Counted from the first letter of the stretch, positions 54,401 to 61,784 are shown. The stretch is DNA of 64,000 bases from Brienomyrus brachyistius (GCF_023856365.1 NC_064552.1:6563160-6627159), one strand, 5' to 3'. A program made the numbers and translations. Notes: generated from the sequence alone by a model not told the origin.

Positions 54401-57400
54401 CCGGGTTGAGAAACAGCTTTTTCTTTTTTTTTTTATAGCTTTTGCCAGCCGTTATTAGTTGTCATGCCATCTAAAGAAGGGATCTTAATTTTAACCAGTC
54501 CTTTTTTAAGAGGATGTTAATGTTGAGGGGCAGAGGGTTTTTTTTGGGAGGTGGGGGGTAAATTAGATAGAATGTACTGTGAAGGTTCGGTTAAAATGTA
54601 GCTCGGTGAGTCACAATATTTAAAAGTTATAGTTGGTTCTATAGCGGTGAGGTTATGTGGACCTGCGCGTTGGAGAGTCGTCAAAGAAATGTCGTCCATG
54701 CTCGTAAAACAGGGAAAGGAAAACAGAGAGGACTGTCAGGCACAGCAGTGGCACCTGGAAGGAATTAGCTATTCAGAATGTGTGTGTGTGCGCGCGTGCT
54801 TGTGCGTGGGTGTGTGTTGGGGGTAATATCAATCAGATGTTAAAAGCTGTGCAAGAAATCTGGCTTAAGTGCAGACCCGGGAAGGGAGGCAGATATCCGT
54901 TAGGTTTTCGCTCTTTTCGGCACAGTCATGTGACGGTTTTCCCCTGAAAGCGAAAGCATCCCATCCTCCGAACAGTGGAAGGGCATGAATAGCATCAGCG
55001 CGCCTCCTGGTGTGGGCAATTGGAGAGCAGGGCTGGGGCATTTCTTTGTTTTCTTCTGTGTGTTCAGTTCTCTTATTTCACATCTGTGCTCACTCACATT
55101 TTCAACAAAGATGGTCAACATCTTCTTGGGGGGGGGGGGGGTGTTCAAACAGGCAGTGCACTCTCTTTGTTTAGTACATGGCTCCCTGCCTCCCCCTATC
55201 CTCATGCCCCTTCTTTTGCACGGTTCTGGACTGTTTAATTCCAACATCACCCCCCCCCCCCTCAATCTTACCCTGGCTCACTGCATACCGATGCATGATA
55301 TTTAATTTCCTGACTGGTTGTGACATTGGCCCATTTCCCCCCCCCCCCAGGCCTGGGAGAGTGCCCCCAGCATGCAAAGCTAGCTCTGGACAATGTAGCA
55401 CACTGGTAATATGCTATTACCACACTGGATAAAAACAGGAGTACACGTGGTATTCCGAAAAAAAGCCTTTGGAAATGCTGACGCACATGCTATTGCTTCA
55501 TGCAATGACGTACACCATCATTACGATGAAGCGGATGCTCTTTTTCTTCACGCTCTTGATGCCACCTCTATATCTTTGCATTGGAGTCCTTAATTTACTT
55601 AGGAATACGTGTTATTTCTTGGTTTTTCTGAAGCTGCGGCTGGCCAGCCTTCCTTGGCCAGCGATGGCCTTTCACGCGACTGAATAACTCTTCCTCTTCT
55701 TTCCTCTCTTCCTTTCCCTCGGACGCTCAGTATGGATGTACAGCCTTTCGGGCAGCCCGAAGACAGAGGCACCAGGTAGCCACTGTGTGTCTGTGACGCC
55801 CGCACGTCCCTGTCACCCCAACGTTTTCGCTTCCTTACGGCATGTGCTTCTCTTGCCCCGCCCTGCTTTCTCATTTGCCGCCTGAGTGGATCATTTGCAT
55901 TTTATGTATGTGTTTTTTTTTTTGTTTTTTTTAAACTTCAGTAGCTGCTGTACATTAAACTGCAAGCTGCTCGTCGATTTATTTTCCAGCGTCTGCCCGC
56001 CAGGAACTGCATGTTTATGTTTCGCTGTACTGGCTGGGGAGACGAGGAGAGGATGGGGTGGTGATGTTACTGTACTTAGTGCTCCTGTTAGTGCTGTTTC
56101 AGCACGCTCAGATTTAACGATGTTAATTATAAAAATACTAAATATCAAATTTGATGACTTAATGTCCCTCCACAAACTGTTGTCCAGTTGTTTATGGGAG
56201 TTTTAACTGCATAAAACTGTTCTAAGGGCAGAATGAAAAATGATTGGTTCAGAGAGAAAACCAATCTGATTGTAGAGGAGGTGGGATCAAGAAACTAGAG
56301 GAGGCGGGACCAAGACATCTGATTGGATGTTTCCCCGCCTCCTCTAGTTACTTGGATTTACCTCCTCGACGATCTGATTGGTTATCTCTCTGAACCAATC
56401 ATTTTCCCTTCTTCTCTTAGTGCAATTTTATGCAAGTAAAACTCTCTCATGTACTATCTAATCTACAAAATTCTGTATACTGTATATTTCTATGTCATAC
56501 TTGTCATGCATAATATCATTTATTGATAAGTAAACGATATTGAGCCAGTTATGGACTTGGAATATTTTAAATATAAATTTAGTGCTAAATCCATATATTA
56601 GAACATTCTGGAGGTGGAATCCTAAACTTTTTGACACTTTAGGATGGAGAGCCACCAGTAGCCGTGAAGGACAGCAGTGTCTTCATGGTTTCACATCAGT
56701 CTGTGCAGCACTTACTGAGGATGCAAATCATAGCCACGGTAAAGTTTTCAAAGGTCCAAAAAGACATTAACAATTAGCATAATGGTTTAAGTTGAGGTTT
56801 ATCCACAAACAAAAATGAGCACTTTGAGATCTATGTTCTGCGATGGGTTGGCGCCCTGTCCTGGGTTGTTTCTTACTATGTGCCGGTGGTTTCCTGGATA
56901 CGCTCGGGACCCCCTGCAAGCCTCCATAGAACAAGGAGGTGCAGAACATGTATGGACGGAAGGAAGGTCCACGTTTGATAGATTGTCAAAAAACGTCTAC
57001 ATTTGTTATAGCTTAATTAGCGTTGTTATTATATGAGAGTGAAAGTACATGTACACCTGCAGAAACTGGGCATGACGAGCAAAAAGCATTTTTGCATGGC
57101 GTCCAGATACATTTTTCCATTGACAGGAAGCTGTTTAGTCTGGCCGATCCTGTGTGCTGAATCTTCACTCCTGAAGCTTTCAGCTGCCTTTCTGTACTGC
57201 AGACATCGATTGCTTTAATTGGGTTTTCATATGGCTTTTCCATCTTCGAATTGTGTTTTTTGGCTGCGGAAGCATCTCTTCCAGGTATGCAAATGGCAAG
57301 GCCTGATGCTGAATAAGGAGTGACATGGTGTTCTGAGATGCTTTAATGCATCGTACATTAGGGCTTTTTAAATGTTGGTGACCTCGCAAACACACCTATT

Positions 57401-59535
57401 AGTTAATAGTTATGTTCAGTTAGACCTTTTTTGCAGAAAATACAGCACATCACGGTAAACAAGGGATCCTCTCAGAAATGATGCTCTGGAGAAAGTATAG
57501 CTTCAGAACCACTTGCTTTATTCATCCAGGAAGCTGAGAATCAGAGGTATAACTTTAGATGCCTTATTGATTGGATCATATTTCAACACTGGTTATTTTA
57601 CTTACCGGTAAGCTATAAAAATGTAGCTTTGATGTTGAAAGAGCATTGTGAATTATTCAAGTCACTACCTCAGGAACAGACAGACATTGCACAAATTCCA
57701 CAATTATGCTGTATCTTTAAGTTTTGCAGGTAAGTATTTTTATAGTTGGATATTAGTGCCAATGATGGCTTGGAAGAAATCTGGGGAACAGCGGAGATTA
57801 TGCAGTCTTCTGGTGTGGTAGCTTGTGGTACCTTTTTAATCTTTTACCCACATGTGTCTACATTCATTCTTAATTTTGGTTTCCATCCTGTACAGAATCT
57901 AAGCCTGGGCTTATATTTCTTTGGTTTTTAAATGCGGTAGTTGAATGACTTAATGGATAATTAAGTTTTCCAGTGTTTTGGGTTTGAAAGTGGTTCTGGG
58001 AAAGCCCGTAAACAATATATATGTCAGAACACAAAATGAATACACACTTGTTATTTGTATTATATATATTTTGTTCTCTTTCTAATTTTTTTATTGTTTG
58101 TTTGAAACATTTTAGGGGAATTTTTACTGTTGTTGAGATGGAATTACAGCTTCAATGAAACTGAAAGCTTGTGAATGACGTCATAATGAAAAAAAAAAAC
58201 GTAAATAATTATGAAGCCACATGATATTTTATACCAGTGTTGTTTTTATTTGTTTTTATTTTAAAAAATGATTTGGATTGGATTATTTAGCTGAGGAATA
58301 GAAGGAATATAGCAGAAGACCTGCCAGGATCTTTTTCTAACATCTTGTGCCGTATCTATCCAGCGTGTGTTTGTTTTAGCCTCTCTGCAGAGCCAAGTTA
58401 ATCGCTGACTCTGCATTTTCTCACCTGCATTTAATGCTTCCTGGTATTTTTGTTCACCTACTGCCAGTTATTAACAGAGATTGCATAATGTGAACATAAT
58501 CTTTATTTTTTTTTATGTTTTGTACTTGGCAAACTTTTAGCCATACGTCTGCAAACGGACACCTTAAAAATCCATCCTAGCAGAATGAAGTAGTAGTAGC
58601 TCATTTATGTGGGAACGTTTTGCAGAACATTGCCTTGTTGTACAGTCTTTAAATATATATGGAGAAATGTAAGAATATTTGAAACCGTCTTTCTAATCAC
58701 TGATGCATACTTGTAAAGCATTAACAATCAGCTAAATAGATATTATCACGATTGTGTAAATAAATAAAGCCATTACTAGCACTTAAGAGGTTAAAATACA
58801 AAGCGGGGGGGGCTCTTCTGAGTAAGCCGAGCGAATGCTTTCTTCTTGTGTTTCATATAAACATAGGCCCAGCCTCTTTGCCGAACTCCGTCCCACTCAT
58901 ATGTTTCTATTTAAGGACTAGTGTAGACTCTACTGATTGGCGTAAGCAGCCCCCCACTCGCCTACCAGCTCCAGCCTGAGAAAGGAGAAGGAGTCTTTTT
59001 GCAGACTGTTTATTTTCCAGGGGAAACTTTCCTATTCTTCCACTACAGAGTCACATCCCAACCGTCTGCCGCTCCTTCTCTCTCTCTGCCGCCCGCCCGA
59101 CTATGGGGAAGGCCCGGCCACTCAAACGGAATACCTTTAGCCGAACGCTTCCATGAACTAAAACGCAACACGGTTTCATTTTTTATTTTTCTTTTTTTCT
59201 CAGATGCTACTTTGCCCTTCACTCTGGGCTGGAGGCAGATTCAGCTATATGGCCAGACTTTTGGGAATATGCATTGAGCCACGGTTGCGTTCTGATTGGC
59301 TGGGGACCATTGACGAATTGGCCTATGGCGTATCGGGTGCCCGGCGGCCGGTCGCGGGGAGCCATGGCTGGAAGCTGGCTGACGGCTTGCTTTTTCCCCT
59401 CCCCAGGAATCGACAATTCAGACCCCATGGTGCTGGAGCAGTACGTAGTGGTAGCCAACTACGAGAAGCAGGAGAACTCTGAGATCAGCCTGCAGGCTGG
59501 GGAGCTGGTGGACGTGATTGAGAAAAGCGAAAGCG
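5420..59535 (+). CDS. sh3pxd2a: SH3PXD2A (TKS5/FISH), PX and first SH3 domain; 3' end beyond window
   Basis: Join of 5420-5491, 13852-13932, 26844-26919, 30172-30248, 32587-32678, 47480-47508, 55731-55775 and 59407-59535; all junction phases agree. Residues 1-130 form a PX domain with [25 protein letters not shown] and [13 protein letters not shown]. Arg42 and Arg93, the basic residues known to be needed for phosphoinositide binding in TKS5, are both present. Then follow [14 protein letters not shown], a VW...SPK insert and an SH3 start, [16 protein letters not shown] with [20 protein letters not shown] and the VW insert fit SH3PXD2A rather than SH3PXD2B. TKS5 is a Src-substrate scaffold that organises podosomes and invadopodia at membranes rich in PI(3,4)P2. 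Further SH3 domains and the proline-rich tail are outside the window. Confidence 0.95.
9794..10021 (+). repeat. 75-bp minisatellite, three copies
   Basis: Units starting ACATTTATTTG at about 9794, 9870 and 9944 repeat TGCTTATTTATTTGTCTG and TTGGTTTGTTTGTTC, with 74-76 bp spacing. T/G bias leaves all three forward frames open, which explains the long hydrophobic open frames here. Confidence 0.9.
10275..10312 (+). repeat. Poly(A) followed by (AT)n
   Basis: A run of about 19 A and then about ten AT units. Confidence 0.95.
11174..11407 (+). mobile_element. 5'-truncated SINE with GATG tail and perfect target-site duplication
   Basis: The SINE family shared with 33226-33576: CCGGGTACTCCGG, ACAGTCCAAAAACATGCTGA, TGGGCTGGCCCCCCATCC and a GATG tail. 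The box A/B head is missing. GATTTTCCAAGTT flanks both sides (11161-11173 and 11408-11420), a 13-bp target-site duplication. Confidence 0.88.
13852..13932 (+). CDS. sh3pxd2a: SH3PXD2A coding exon 2 (PX, phosphoinositide site)
   Basis: Acceptor CTTTTGCCAG ends at 13851 and donor GTAATT begins at 13933, phase 0 on both sides. Residues 25-51 contain [12 protein letters not shown]. Arg42 in this motif contacts the 3-phosphate of phosphoinositides in PX domains. Confidence 0.95.
15461..15490 (+). repeat. (AAT)n microsatellite
   Basis: About ten imperfect AAT units. Confidence 0.9.
16166..16447 (-). mobile_element. Old SINE copy, same broad family
   Basis: On the minus strand it shows the AGCGCTG head, a GGAGTTTGCATGCTGTTT block, the GGTTTCC block and AATTGGTGACTTTAAATTGG. 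It is diverged and lacks the GATG tail. Confidence 0.75.
17337..17995 (-). pseudogene. L2-like LINE reverse transcriptase remnant
   Basis: Minus-strand translations contain [15 protein letters not shown], then [15 protein letters not shown], then [12 protein letters not shown] and [17 protein letters not shown] with [14 protein letters not shown]. These follow the order of an L2/CR1-clade reverse transcriptase, with the YADD active-site segment deleted and frame changes between blocks. The element is dead. Sequence to about 16500 on the 3' side may be the rest of it, but I recognise no motif there. Confidence 0.85.
18638..19254. mobile_element. TIR DNA element (TA target type) interrupted by a SINE
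   Basis: Left end CAGGCAGTCCCTGGGTTAAG and right end, read in reverse, CAGGCAGTCTTCAGGTTACG form terminal inverted repeats with GAACA following. TA stands on the left and CA (probably mutated TA) on the right. About 265 bp of element remains once the inserted SINE is removed. There is no transposase, so it is a MITE of the Tc1/mariner/pogo type. Confidence 0.7.
18803..19154 (-). mobile_element. Full-length tRNA-derived SINE
   Basis: On the minus strand: box A-like TGGTGCAGTGG, box B-like GGTTCGAATCT, then the shared body and a GATG tail. It is flanked by the perfect 12-bp duplication TATTGTTATTAT at 18791-18802 and 19155-19166. It sits inside the TIR element at 18638-19254. Confidence 0.9.
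20771..21031 (+). mobile_element. Diverged SINE copy
   Basis: It has GAGGGTTCGAATCTTACC (box B), CACACTCCAAAGACATG, CTAAATTGCCC, CCCTGTGATGGACTGGC and TGACTCCAGGCTC in the usual order. It ends near GATGGATA. Confidence 0.8.
21301..21358 (+). repeat. (CATC)n microsatellite
   Basis: About 14 CATC units. This is the complement of the GATG tail of the local SINE family and may have grown from one. Confidence 0.95.
22632..22830 (-). mobile_element. Second tRNA-derived SINE type
   Basis: The minus strand carries a tRNA-like head with the perfect box B GGTTCGAATCC, then a body matching the fish repeat that reads, on the plus strand, CTCTGCATTTAACCCAT, GTGCCCGGGGAGC and CCTTGCT. Confidence 0.75.
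22853..22985. mobile_element. Fragment related to the foldback element at 49159-49480
   Basis: It shares GCTTTACATTAACTGC, CTTCATAATGCATTCAT, AACATTCATAAC and CATTAATAAACATTATA-type blocks with that element. Confidence 0.65.
24091..24111 (+). repeat. 21-nt poly(G)
   Basis: An uninterrupted run of G. Length may be unreliable in the assembly. Confidence 0.9.
26844..26919 (+). CDS. sh3pxd2a: SH3PXD2A coding exon 3 (PX, polyproline loop)
   Basis: Acceptor GTCTGTTGCAG ends at 26843 and donor GTAAGC begins at 26920. It encodes [19 protein letters not shown] and IIPFLPG, the PX loop typical of TKS proteins. It leaves in phase 1. Confidence 0.95.
27777..28050 (-). mobile_element. Old SINE copy
   Basis: The minus strand shows the head CAGTGGCTCAGTGGGCAGCG, a TTTGAACACC box B remnant, GGGTACTCCGGTTTCC, and the CCATGCCCTG/CCTTGCGCCC blocks of the fish SINE. 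Confidence 0.75.
28160..28510. repeat. GTAAT/ATTAC-rich dispersed repeat, unclassified
   Basis: Left part has AATGTAATAGGTTACAGATT and the right part has AACTGTAATGGATTACAATT, giving loosely inverted ends. It resembles a known type of fish DNA-element debris, but the class is unsure. Confidence 0.4.
30172..30248 (+). CDS. sh3pxd2a: SH3PXD2A coding exon 4 (PX)
   Basis: Acceptor ACTCTTGCAG ends at 30171 and donor GTAAGG begins at 30249. It encodes [19 protein letters not shown] and IDDYCR, including Arg93. It leaves in phase 0. Confidence 0.95.
31084..31112 (+). repeat. (GA)n microsatellite
   Basis: About 14 GA units. Confidence 0.95.
31512..31640 (+). mobile_element. tRNA-derived SINE fragment
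   Basis: Box B-like GGGTTCAAGTCCC followed by the common fish SINE 3' block GTCGCTTTGGATAAA and a CGTCGGATAAAC end. Confidence 0.65.
31819..31839 (+). repeat. 21-nt poly(C)
   Basis: An uninterrupted run of C. Confidence 0.9.
32587..32678 (+). CDS. sh3pxd2a: SH3PXD2A coding exon 5 (end of PX)
   Basis: A C/T-rich tract and TTTTAG end at 32586 and donor GTGAGT begins at 32679. It encodes [20 protein letters not shown] and VNPPKE, the last PX helix. It leaves in phase 2. Confidence 0.95.
33226..33576 (+). mobile_element. Full-length tRNA-derived SINE, first of a tandem pair
   Basis: Box A-like TGGTGCAGTGG near 33232, box B-like GGGTTTGAGTCT near 33275, body and GATG tail. A 24-bp perfect direct repeat (33202-33225 and 33577-33600) flanks it as a target-site duplication. 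Confidence 0.9.
33601..33892 (+). mobile_element. Second SINE of the tandem pair, shorter
   Basis: Same head and body with a roughly 60-bp shorter 3' part. It follows directly after the duplicated 24-bp target. Its 3' flank AAATTTTGCAATG resembles part of that same target. Confidence 0.88.
35621..36042 (+). mobile_element. Non-autonomous pogo/Tigger-like DNA element
   Basis: Left end CAGCCTACCCTTCATATCCG with GGGTTCCGTATC, inner blocks CCAGAAAGTTCCAAA, ACAATACAGTATAACA, AGCATTTACAT and GATGATTTGAAGTATAC, and right end GAGCATCCATGGATTTTGG, TATCGAGAGACGACT. In order and wording this follows a short Tigger-type element that I know from mammalian genomes (MER2-like). There is no transposase. A C run lies near the right end. 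Confidence 0.7.
38072..38256 (-). mobile_element. tRNA-derived SINE, other family
   Basis: The minus strand begins near a tRNA-like head with TAGTGGATTAGG and box B GGTTTGAATCC. The body contains, on the plus strand, TTAAGGGCCTTGCTGGAGGG. Confidence 0.7.
39214..39484 (-). mobile_element. Diverged SINE copy
   Basis: Complement of the main family: CATTTTCTGTAATCGCTTG tail side, CAGCATGTTTTTGCCCTGTG, GAGAACATGCAAACTCCACA and CAGAGGTGTGAGGTAACAGT head side. Confidence 0.82.
40216..40382 (+). mobile_element. SINE with large internal deletion
   Basis: Head GTGGCGCAGTGGTTAACACT and box B CGGGTTCAAGTCTC are intact. The body jumps from GGTTTGCATGTT to AGGATAGACTCTGGACC and ends in a GATG tail. Confidence 0.85.
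40489..40545 (-). mobile_element. Short SINE fragment
   Basis: Contains GATTAAGGGCCTTGCTCAAG, the conserved block of the fish SINE type also seen near 38150 and 43815. Confidence 0.6.
42185..42306 (-). mobile_element. SINE fragment
   Basis: TGTGGGTGGAAACTGGTTACC, CACACACAGACTTACTGG and CCCATAACCTCTGAGGTGGG resemble the middle and head of the main SINE in reverse. Confidence 0.5.
42357..42440 (+). repeat. Poly(A)/(AT)n/(AC)n microsatellite
   Basis: About 12 A, then about 30 AT units with one break, then CACACACACA. Confidence 0.95.
43731..43932 (-). mobile_element. tRNA-derived SINE, other family
   Basis: The minus strand shows box A-like TGGCTCAGCG and box B GGTTCAAATCC. The plus strand shows GTTGCTCAAGGGCCCAGTGG and the ATTCAAAATGATGTACA end common in fish SINEs. 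Confidence 0.7.
44104..44225 (-). mobile_element. SINE fragment
   Basis: GGATTGTGGTGGGAACCC, GGGAGAATGTGCAAACTGCA and GAACCCACAACCCAGGAGAT follow the reversed main SINE. Confidence 0.55.
44458..44632 (+). repeat. 19-bp minisatellite, about nine copies
   Basis: The unit is approximately GATTGGCGGTGGCATTCCC, with variants GGTGGTGG, GGCAGTGG and AATTGG. Since 19 is not a multiple of three, each frame cycles through all three phases, so several long repetitive open frames appear. They are artefacts. Confidence 0.92.
46034..46112 (-). mobile_element. SINE tail fragment
   Basis: CATCCATC repeats followed by TTATTTTCTGCAATTACTTATCC match the reversed 3' end of the main SINE. Confidence 0.6.
47259..47320 (+). 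repeat. (TC)n-rich tract
   Basis: Imperfect CT repeats about 160 bp upstream of exon 6. They are not adjacent to its acceptor. Confidence 0.85.
47480..47508 (+). CDS. sh3pxd2a: SH3PXD2A coding exon 6 (29-nt exon)
   Basis: Acceptor TTTTTTCAG ends at 47479 and donor GTAAGG begins at 47509. It encodes only (E)DYGTSKRKS, matching DYGSSKRKS of human TKS5, and lies between introns of 14.8 and 8.2 kb. It enters in phase 2 and leaves in phase 1. Confidence 0.92.
48148..48202 (+). repeat. (TGTC)n microsatellite
   Basis: TGTC and CCGT tetramers in an imperfect array. Confidence 0.88.
49159..49480. mobile_element. Foldback/TIR MITE, unclassified
   Basis: Left end AACGCTTTACGTTAACTGCA with ATGCCTTTATAATGCATTCA is mirrored by the right end, which in reverse reads GGCTTTACTGCATC and ATGCCTTTATAATTCAT. 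Inner GTAAGTATACC and GGTATACTTAC also pair. It has no coding capacity. Confidence 0.72.
51896..52064 (+). repeat. TTTAGCGTAACTCC minisatellite
   Basis: About ten copies of CCCTTTAGCGTAACT-like units of 15-18 bp, with GCG/GCA variants, between 51896 and 52064. Confidence 0.92.
53503..53973. mobile_element. Tc1/mariner-like MITE
   Basis: TA then CAGTGCTGAGCAGAAGTATT with AGGCAGTCAAAG on the left. The right end in reverse reads CTGTGCAAAAATCTTAGACA with GTCAAAG, followed by TA. It is about 470 bp with no transposase. Confidence 0.75.
53977..54014 (+). repeat. (GT)n then (GA)n microsatellite
   Basis: About 12 GT units followed by AAAAAGAGAGAGAGA. Confidence 0.93.
54299..54420. repeat. Dispersed repeat with an 18-bp perfect hairpin
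   Basis: ATGTTTTTGCTCCCTCCC (54322-54339) is exactly complementary to 54358-54375 with an 18-nt loop. The flanks CTTGACGACCTGCAGACAGT and TGAGGACCGGGTTGAGAAAC look like a common fish repeat. Confidence 0.65.
55731..55775 (+). CDS. sh3pxd2a: SH3PXD2A coding exon 7 (45-nt cassette exon)
   Basis: Acceptor GACGCTCAG ends at 55730 and donor GTAGCC begins at 55776. In frame it gives [15 protein letters not shown], matching the pattern of human VWLSSWAESPKKDVT. Length 45 with phase 1 on both sides means the exon can be skipped without changing frame. The donor is weak (GTAGCC), which fits alternative use. Confidence 0.85.
56197..56448. mobile_element. 250-bp foldback element, nearly all palindrome
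   Basis: Left arm about 56197-56309 (GAGTTTTAACTGCATAAAAC, ATGATTGGTTCAGAGAG, AACTAGAGGAGGCGGG) pairs with right arm about 56332-56448 around a 22-nt loop. Some indels separate the arms. No coding capacity. It is probably a MITE. Confidence 0.78.
56833..56968 (+). mobile_element. SINE 3' fragment
   Basis: TGCGATGGGTTGGCGCCCTG, CCTGGGTTGTTTCTTACTAT and TACGCTCGGGACCCCC match the 3' third of the main SINE, ending in GGACGGAAGGAAGG. Confidence 0.7.
58850..59406 (+). promoter_or_regulatory. Candidate internal promoter and first exon of a PX-less TKS5 isoform
   Basis: PX-less short TKS5 isoforms from internal promoters are known in mammals. Here a TATAAA lies at 58856-58861, a reversed CCAAT (ATTGG) at 58936-58940 and another ATTGG near 59295. 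The sequence is more GC-rich than average, and a 17-codon upstream ORF occupies 59103-59156. ATG at 59364 has a strong GCCATGG context and reads in frame [15 protein letters not shown] into exon 8. This is inference; no transcript evidence is available. Confidence 0.35.
59407..59535 (+). CDS. sh3pxd2a: SH3PXD2A coding exon 8 (first SH3 domain, N-terminal part)
   Basis: Acceptor CCTCCCCAG ends at 59406 and donor GTGAGT begins at 59536. It encodes [20 protein letters not shown] and [17 protein letters not shown]. The ANY motif stands in the ALYDY position of SH3 domains. The rest of the SH3 (the GWW part) must be in the next exon, which is not in the window. The reading frame is also open upstream through the acceptor to ATGs at 59325 and 59364. 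Confidence 0.95.
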
Positions 59536-59549
59536 GTGAGTGTCTGATT

Positions 59550-59570
59550 CCCCCCCCCCCCCCCCCCCCC
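59550..59570 (+). repeat. 21-nt poly(C) beside exon 8 donor
   Basis: It starts 14 nt after the exon 8 donor GT and is transcribed as poly(C). Confidence 0.92.
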
Positions 59571-61493
59571 AATAAAAAAAGAAAACCTTTTTGATTTTAC
59601 CTCTTTGCTTTGCTCCATGATCTGTTTGTTTTTTGTCTCCCCTTTGTCCTCAAAAATTGCAACCACTGCCCCCTCAACCCAAACCCCTTGCTGCCCCCCC
59701 CCCCCTTATTCCCCAAAACCTCCAAACTGTGTCCTAGCTCCATCTGGAGGCTCGCTTTGGCCAACCGTCCCGGCTGTCCAGCCCCCCCCTACCCCCATTC
59801 CCTCCTCACCCCCCTGTTGGTTCAGGCTTGAGGCCAGAATGTTGCCTTTTGCAGTAAGAATGTCTCCTAGACTCATATATTAATGATCGAGGTTCCGTAG
59901 ACAGAAAAGAGGGACGTGTGGTTGTTGGGTTCTTTGTTCAGCACTGAATGCTACTGTCATACTGTACTTGTACGCCGAATCTGCTGCCCTTTTTCCTTAA
60001 AAATTACTTTCTGTGCACCAATTCTGAAATAAAAAAAAAAATTGGACAGCTTTTTGATATATGATGCTGTAAAAAAGATGAGTGTAGCTCTTGTTTAAAC
60101 CAGAGGCAACCTCAAGTAGAAAGACTACAAATCTTGCTCTGCAATGAATACATGTGCAATTTTTGCATATATATCACTATATATCATGCACAGCGCTAAT
60201 CATACAGAACAATGCAGAATATGTATTTTTGAGGGATGTCAATTTAATTGTTTTTAGGTATATTTTATCACTATACAGCTTCTCTATTTACTGTTTTTTT
60301 CAGTTTTCTTTTCTTCCCATCTGAATATAGAGCTTGCAGTTTCATTTCTGTTATTGCCATACCTTTTTGTAACGCATCTAGCAGAGGGCATTTGAATACT
60401 GAAGCAGAAAGCTTCTTCTTTAATGACAAAAGCACATTTTTACTAGCGATGTTGGGTATTGAATAAAATAACCCTTTCGTTAGCTACAGTTTTTTTGCAT
60501 CCCTGCTGTACATAATGAGCACACTGTATAGGGCAGAAGGCGAATGTTCAGACACTCTTCTTTCACTCCGAGTTTTTATTGCTGCAGCTTATTAAGCATC
60601 CGAAAAAAAAGATCTATGTACTTGACTTTCAGATTTTTTTTCACAGAAAGTTTACAGCGAGCAATGAGTTGGTTTTATGTCTGTCAGTAGTGAAACGCCA
60701 CACCACCGGGACCTTTATAGAGTCAGCTTAGCATGTCTTCTTTGAAGTGTCCCTGGAAACGCCATGGATTTTGCAGGTTTATTTTGCTTTTCACGATAGC
60801 TGACTATCAGTGCCAGGAAGGCATGGTGAGGTGCAGGCTTAAACACTTGAAAACTTAAGCGCAATGATACATGAGTCCTTTCAACAGAGGAAGTGTTCAA
60901 GTAATTAATGGGCTTATATATCAGCTTGGTCATTGATTTATCATCCATTGTGTATATTCGCATGAGCATATAACCAGGCTTGACAGAGAACCATTTTCTT
61001 GTGAACACTTATGGGTATTGTGGATATGTTCTTGTGGTCAAATGTCCTATATATAGATATATTTTGAGAAGTTAAGATGTAGTGTAATGATGTTTTATAG
61101 AATAAAAATGAAAAGATTCCATCTAACACTTTTTAAGATAGCACTGTAAGTTAATAGTGCCAATATTTTGGTTTATCAGTGGTCTTTTTTACTATAGTAT
61201 AATGTTATTCTCAGGGTGAAAATGCTCAGACAGGGTGAATGAGCTGTAGTTTCATTGTAGTTCTTTTGTAAGGTAAATTCTCAGTTTTTGTCATACTGAA
61301 AACAGCGTCCATTATGAGATGGACTCGTAGGTGTCAAAGGGATGGGGGTCAGGGTTGCTAAACTGGCCTCATTTTCTAGCATGTTCTTGGTCTTCATGTC
61401 ACCCTGAAAAGCAGAGCTGATGAGGCACATGGAAACTGTCAGTTATTTAGACTACTGTATTGAGATTCCCAATTCCCAATCCTGTTGGCTTTT

Positions 61494-61516
61494 GGGGGGG
61501 GGGGGGGGGGGGGGGG
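61494..61516 (+). repeat. 23-nt poly(G)
   Basis: An uninterrupted run of G. Confidence 0.9.
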
Positions 61517-61696
61517 TTTGCTGCATGCTAGCCAGTGTGCTGGTCAATGGAAAACCAGTGTTAACTCTGATGTTTCCAATAGTGGTTTGTTACATTTAAC
61601 CACATTTTTAAAGGAAAGTATGTTGATTTAGAGATGCAGTTACATTTAACAACTGCTAGAATTATGTCTGCTTATTTGTAAGATGTGAAGATGTTT

Positions 61697-61714
61697 GGTG
61701 TGTGTGTGTGTGTG

Positions 61715-61780
<66 letters not shown>
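61697..61780 (+). repeat. (GT)n(AT)n microsatellite
   Basis: About nine GT units followed by about 30 AT units. Confidence 0.95.

Positions 61781-61784
<4 letters not shown>

Larger units (their letters stand above)
47509..55730 (+). other. SH3PXD2A intron 6
   Basis: 8.2-kb GT-AG intron with a TGTC microsatellite, a foldback element (49159-49480), a minisatellite (51896-52064), a Tc1-like TIR element (53503-53973) and a hairpin repeat (54299-54420). The 50820-51010 stretch resembles conserved noncoding DNA. Confidence 0.85.
55776..59406 (+). other. SH3PXD2A intron 7
   Basis: 3.6-kb GT-AG intron with a 250-bp foldback element (56197-56448) and a SINE fragment (56833-56968). Its last 550 bp may serve as an internal promoter. 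Confidence 0.85.
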
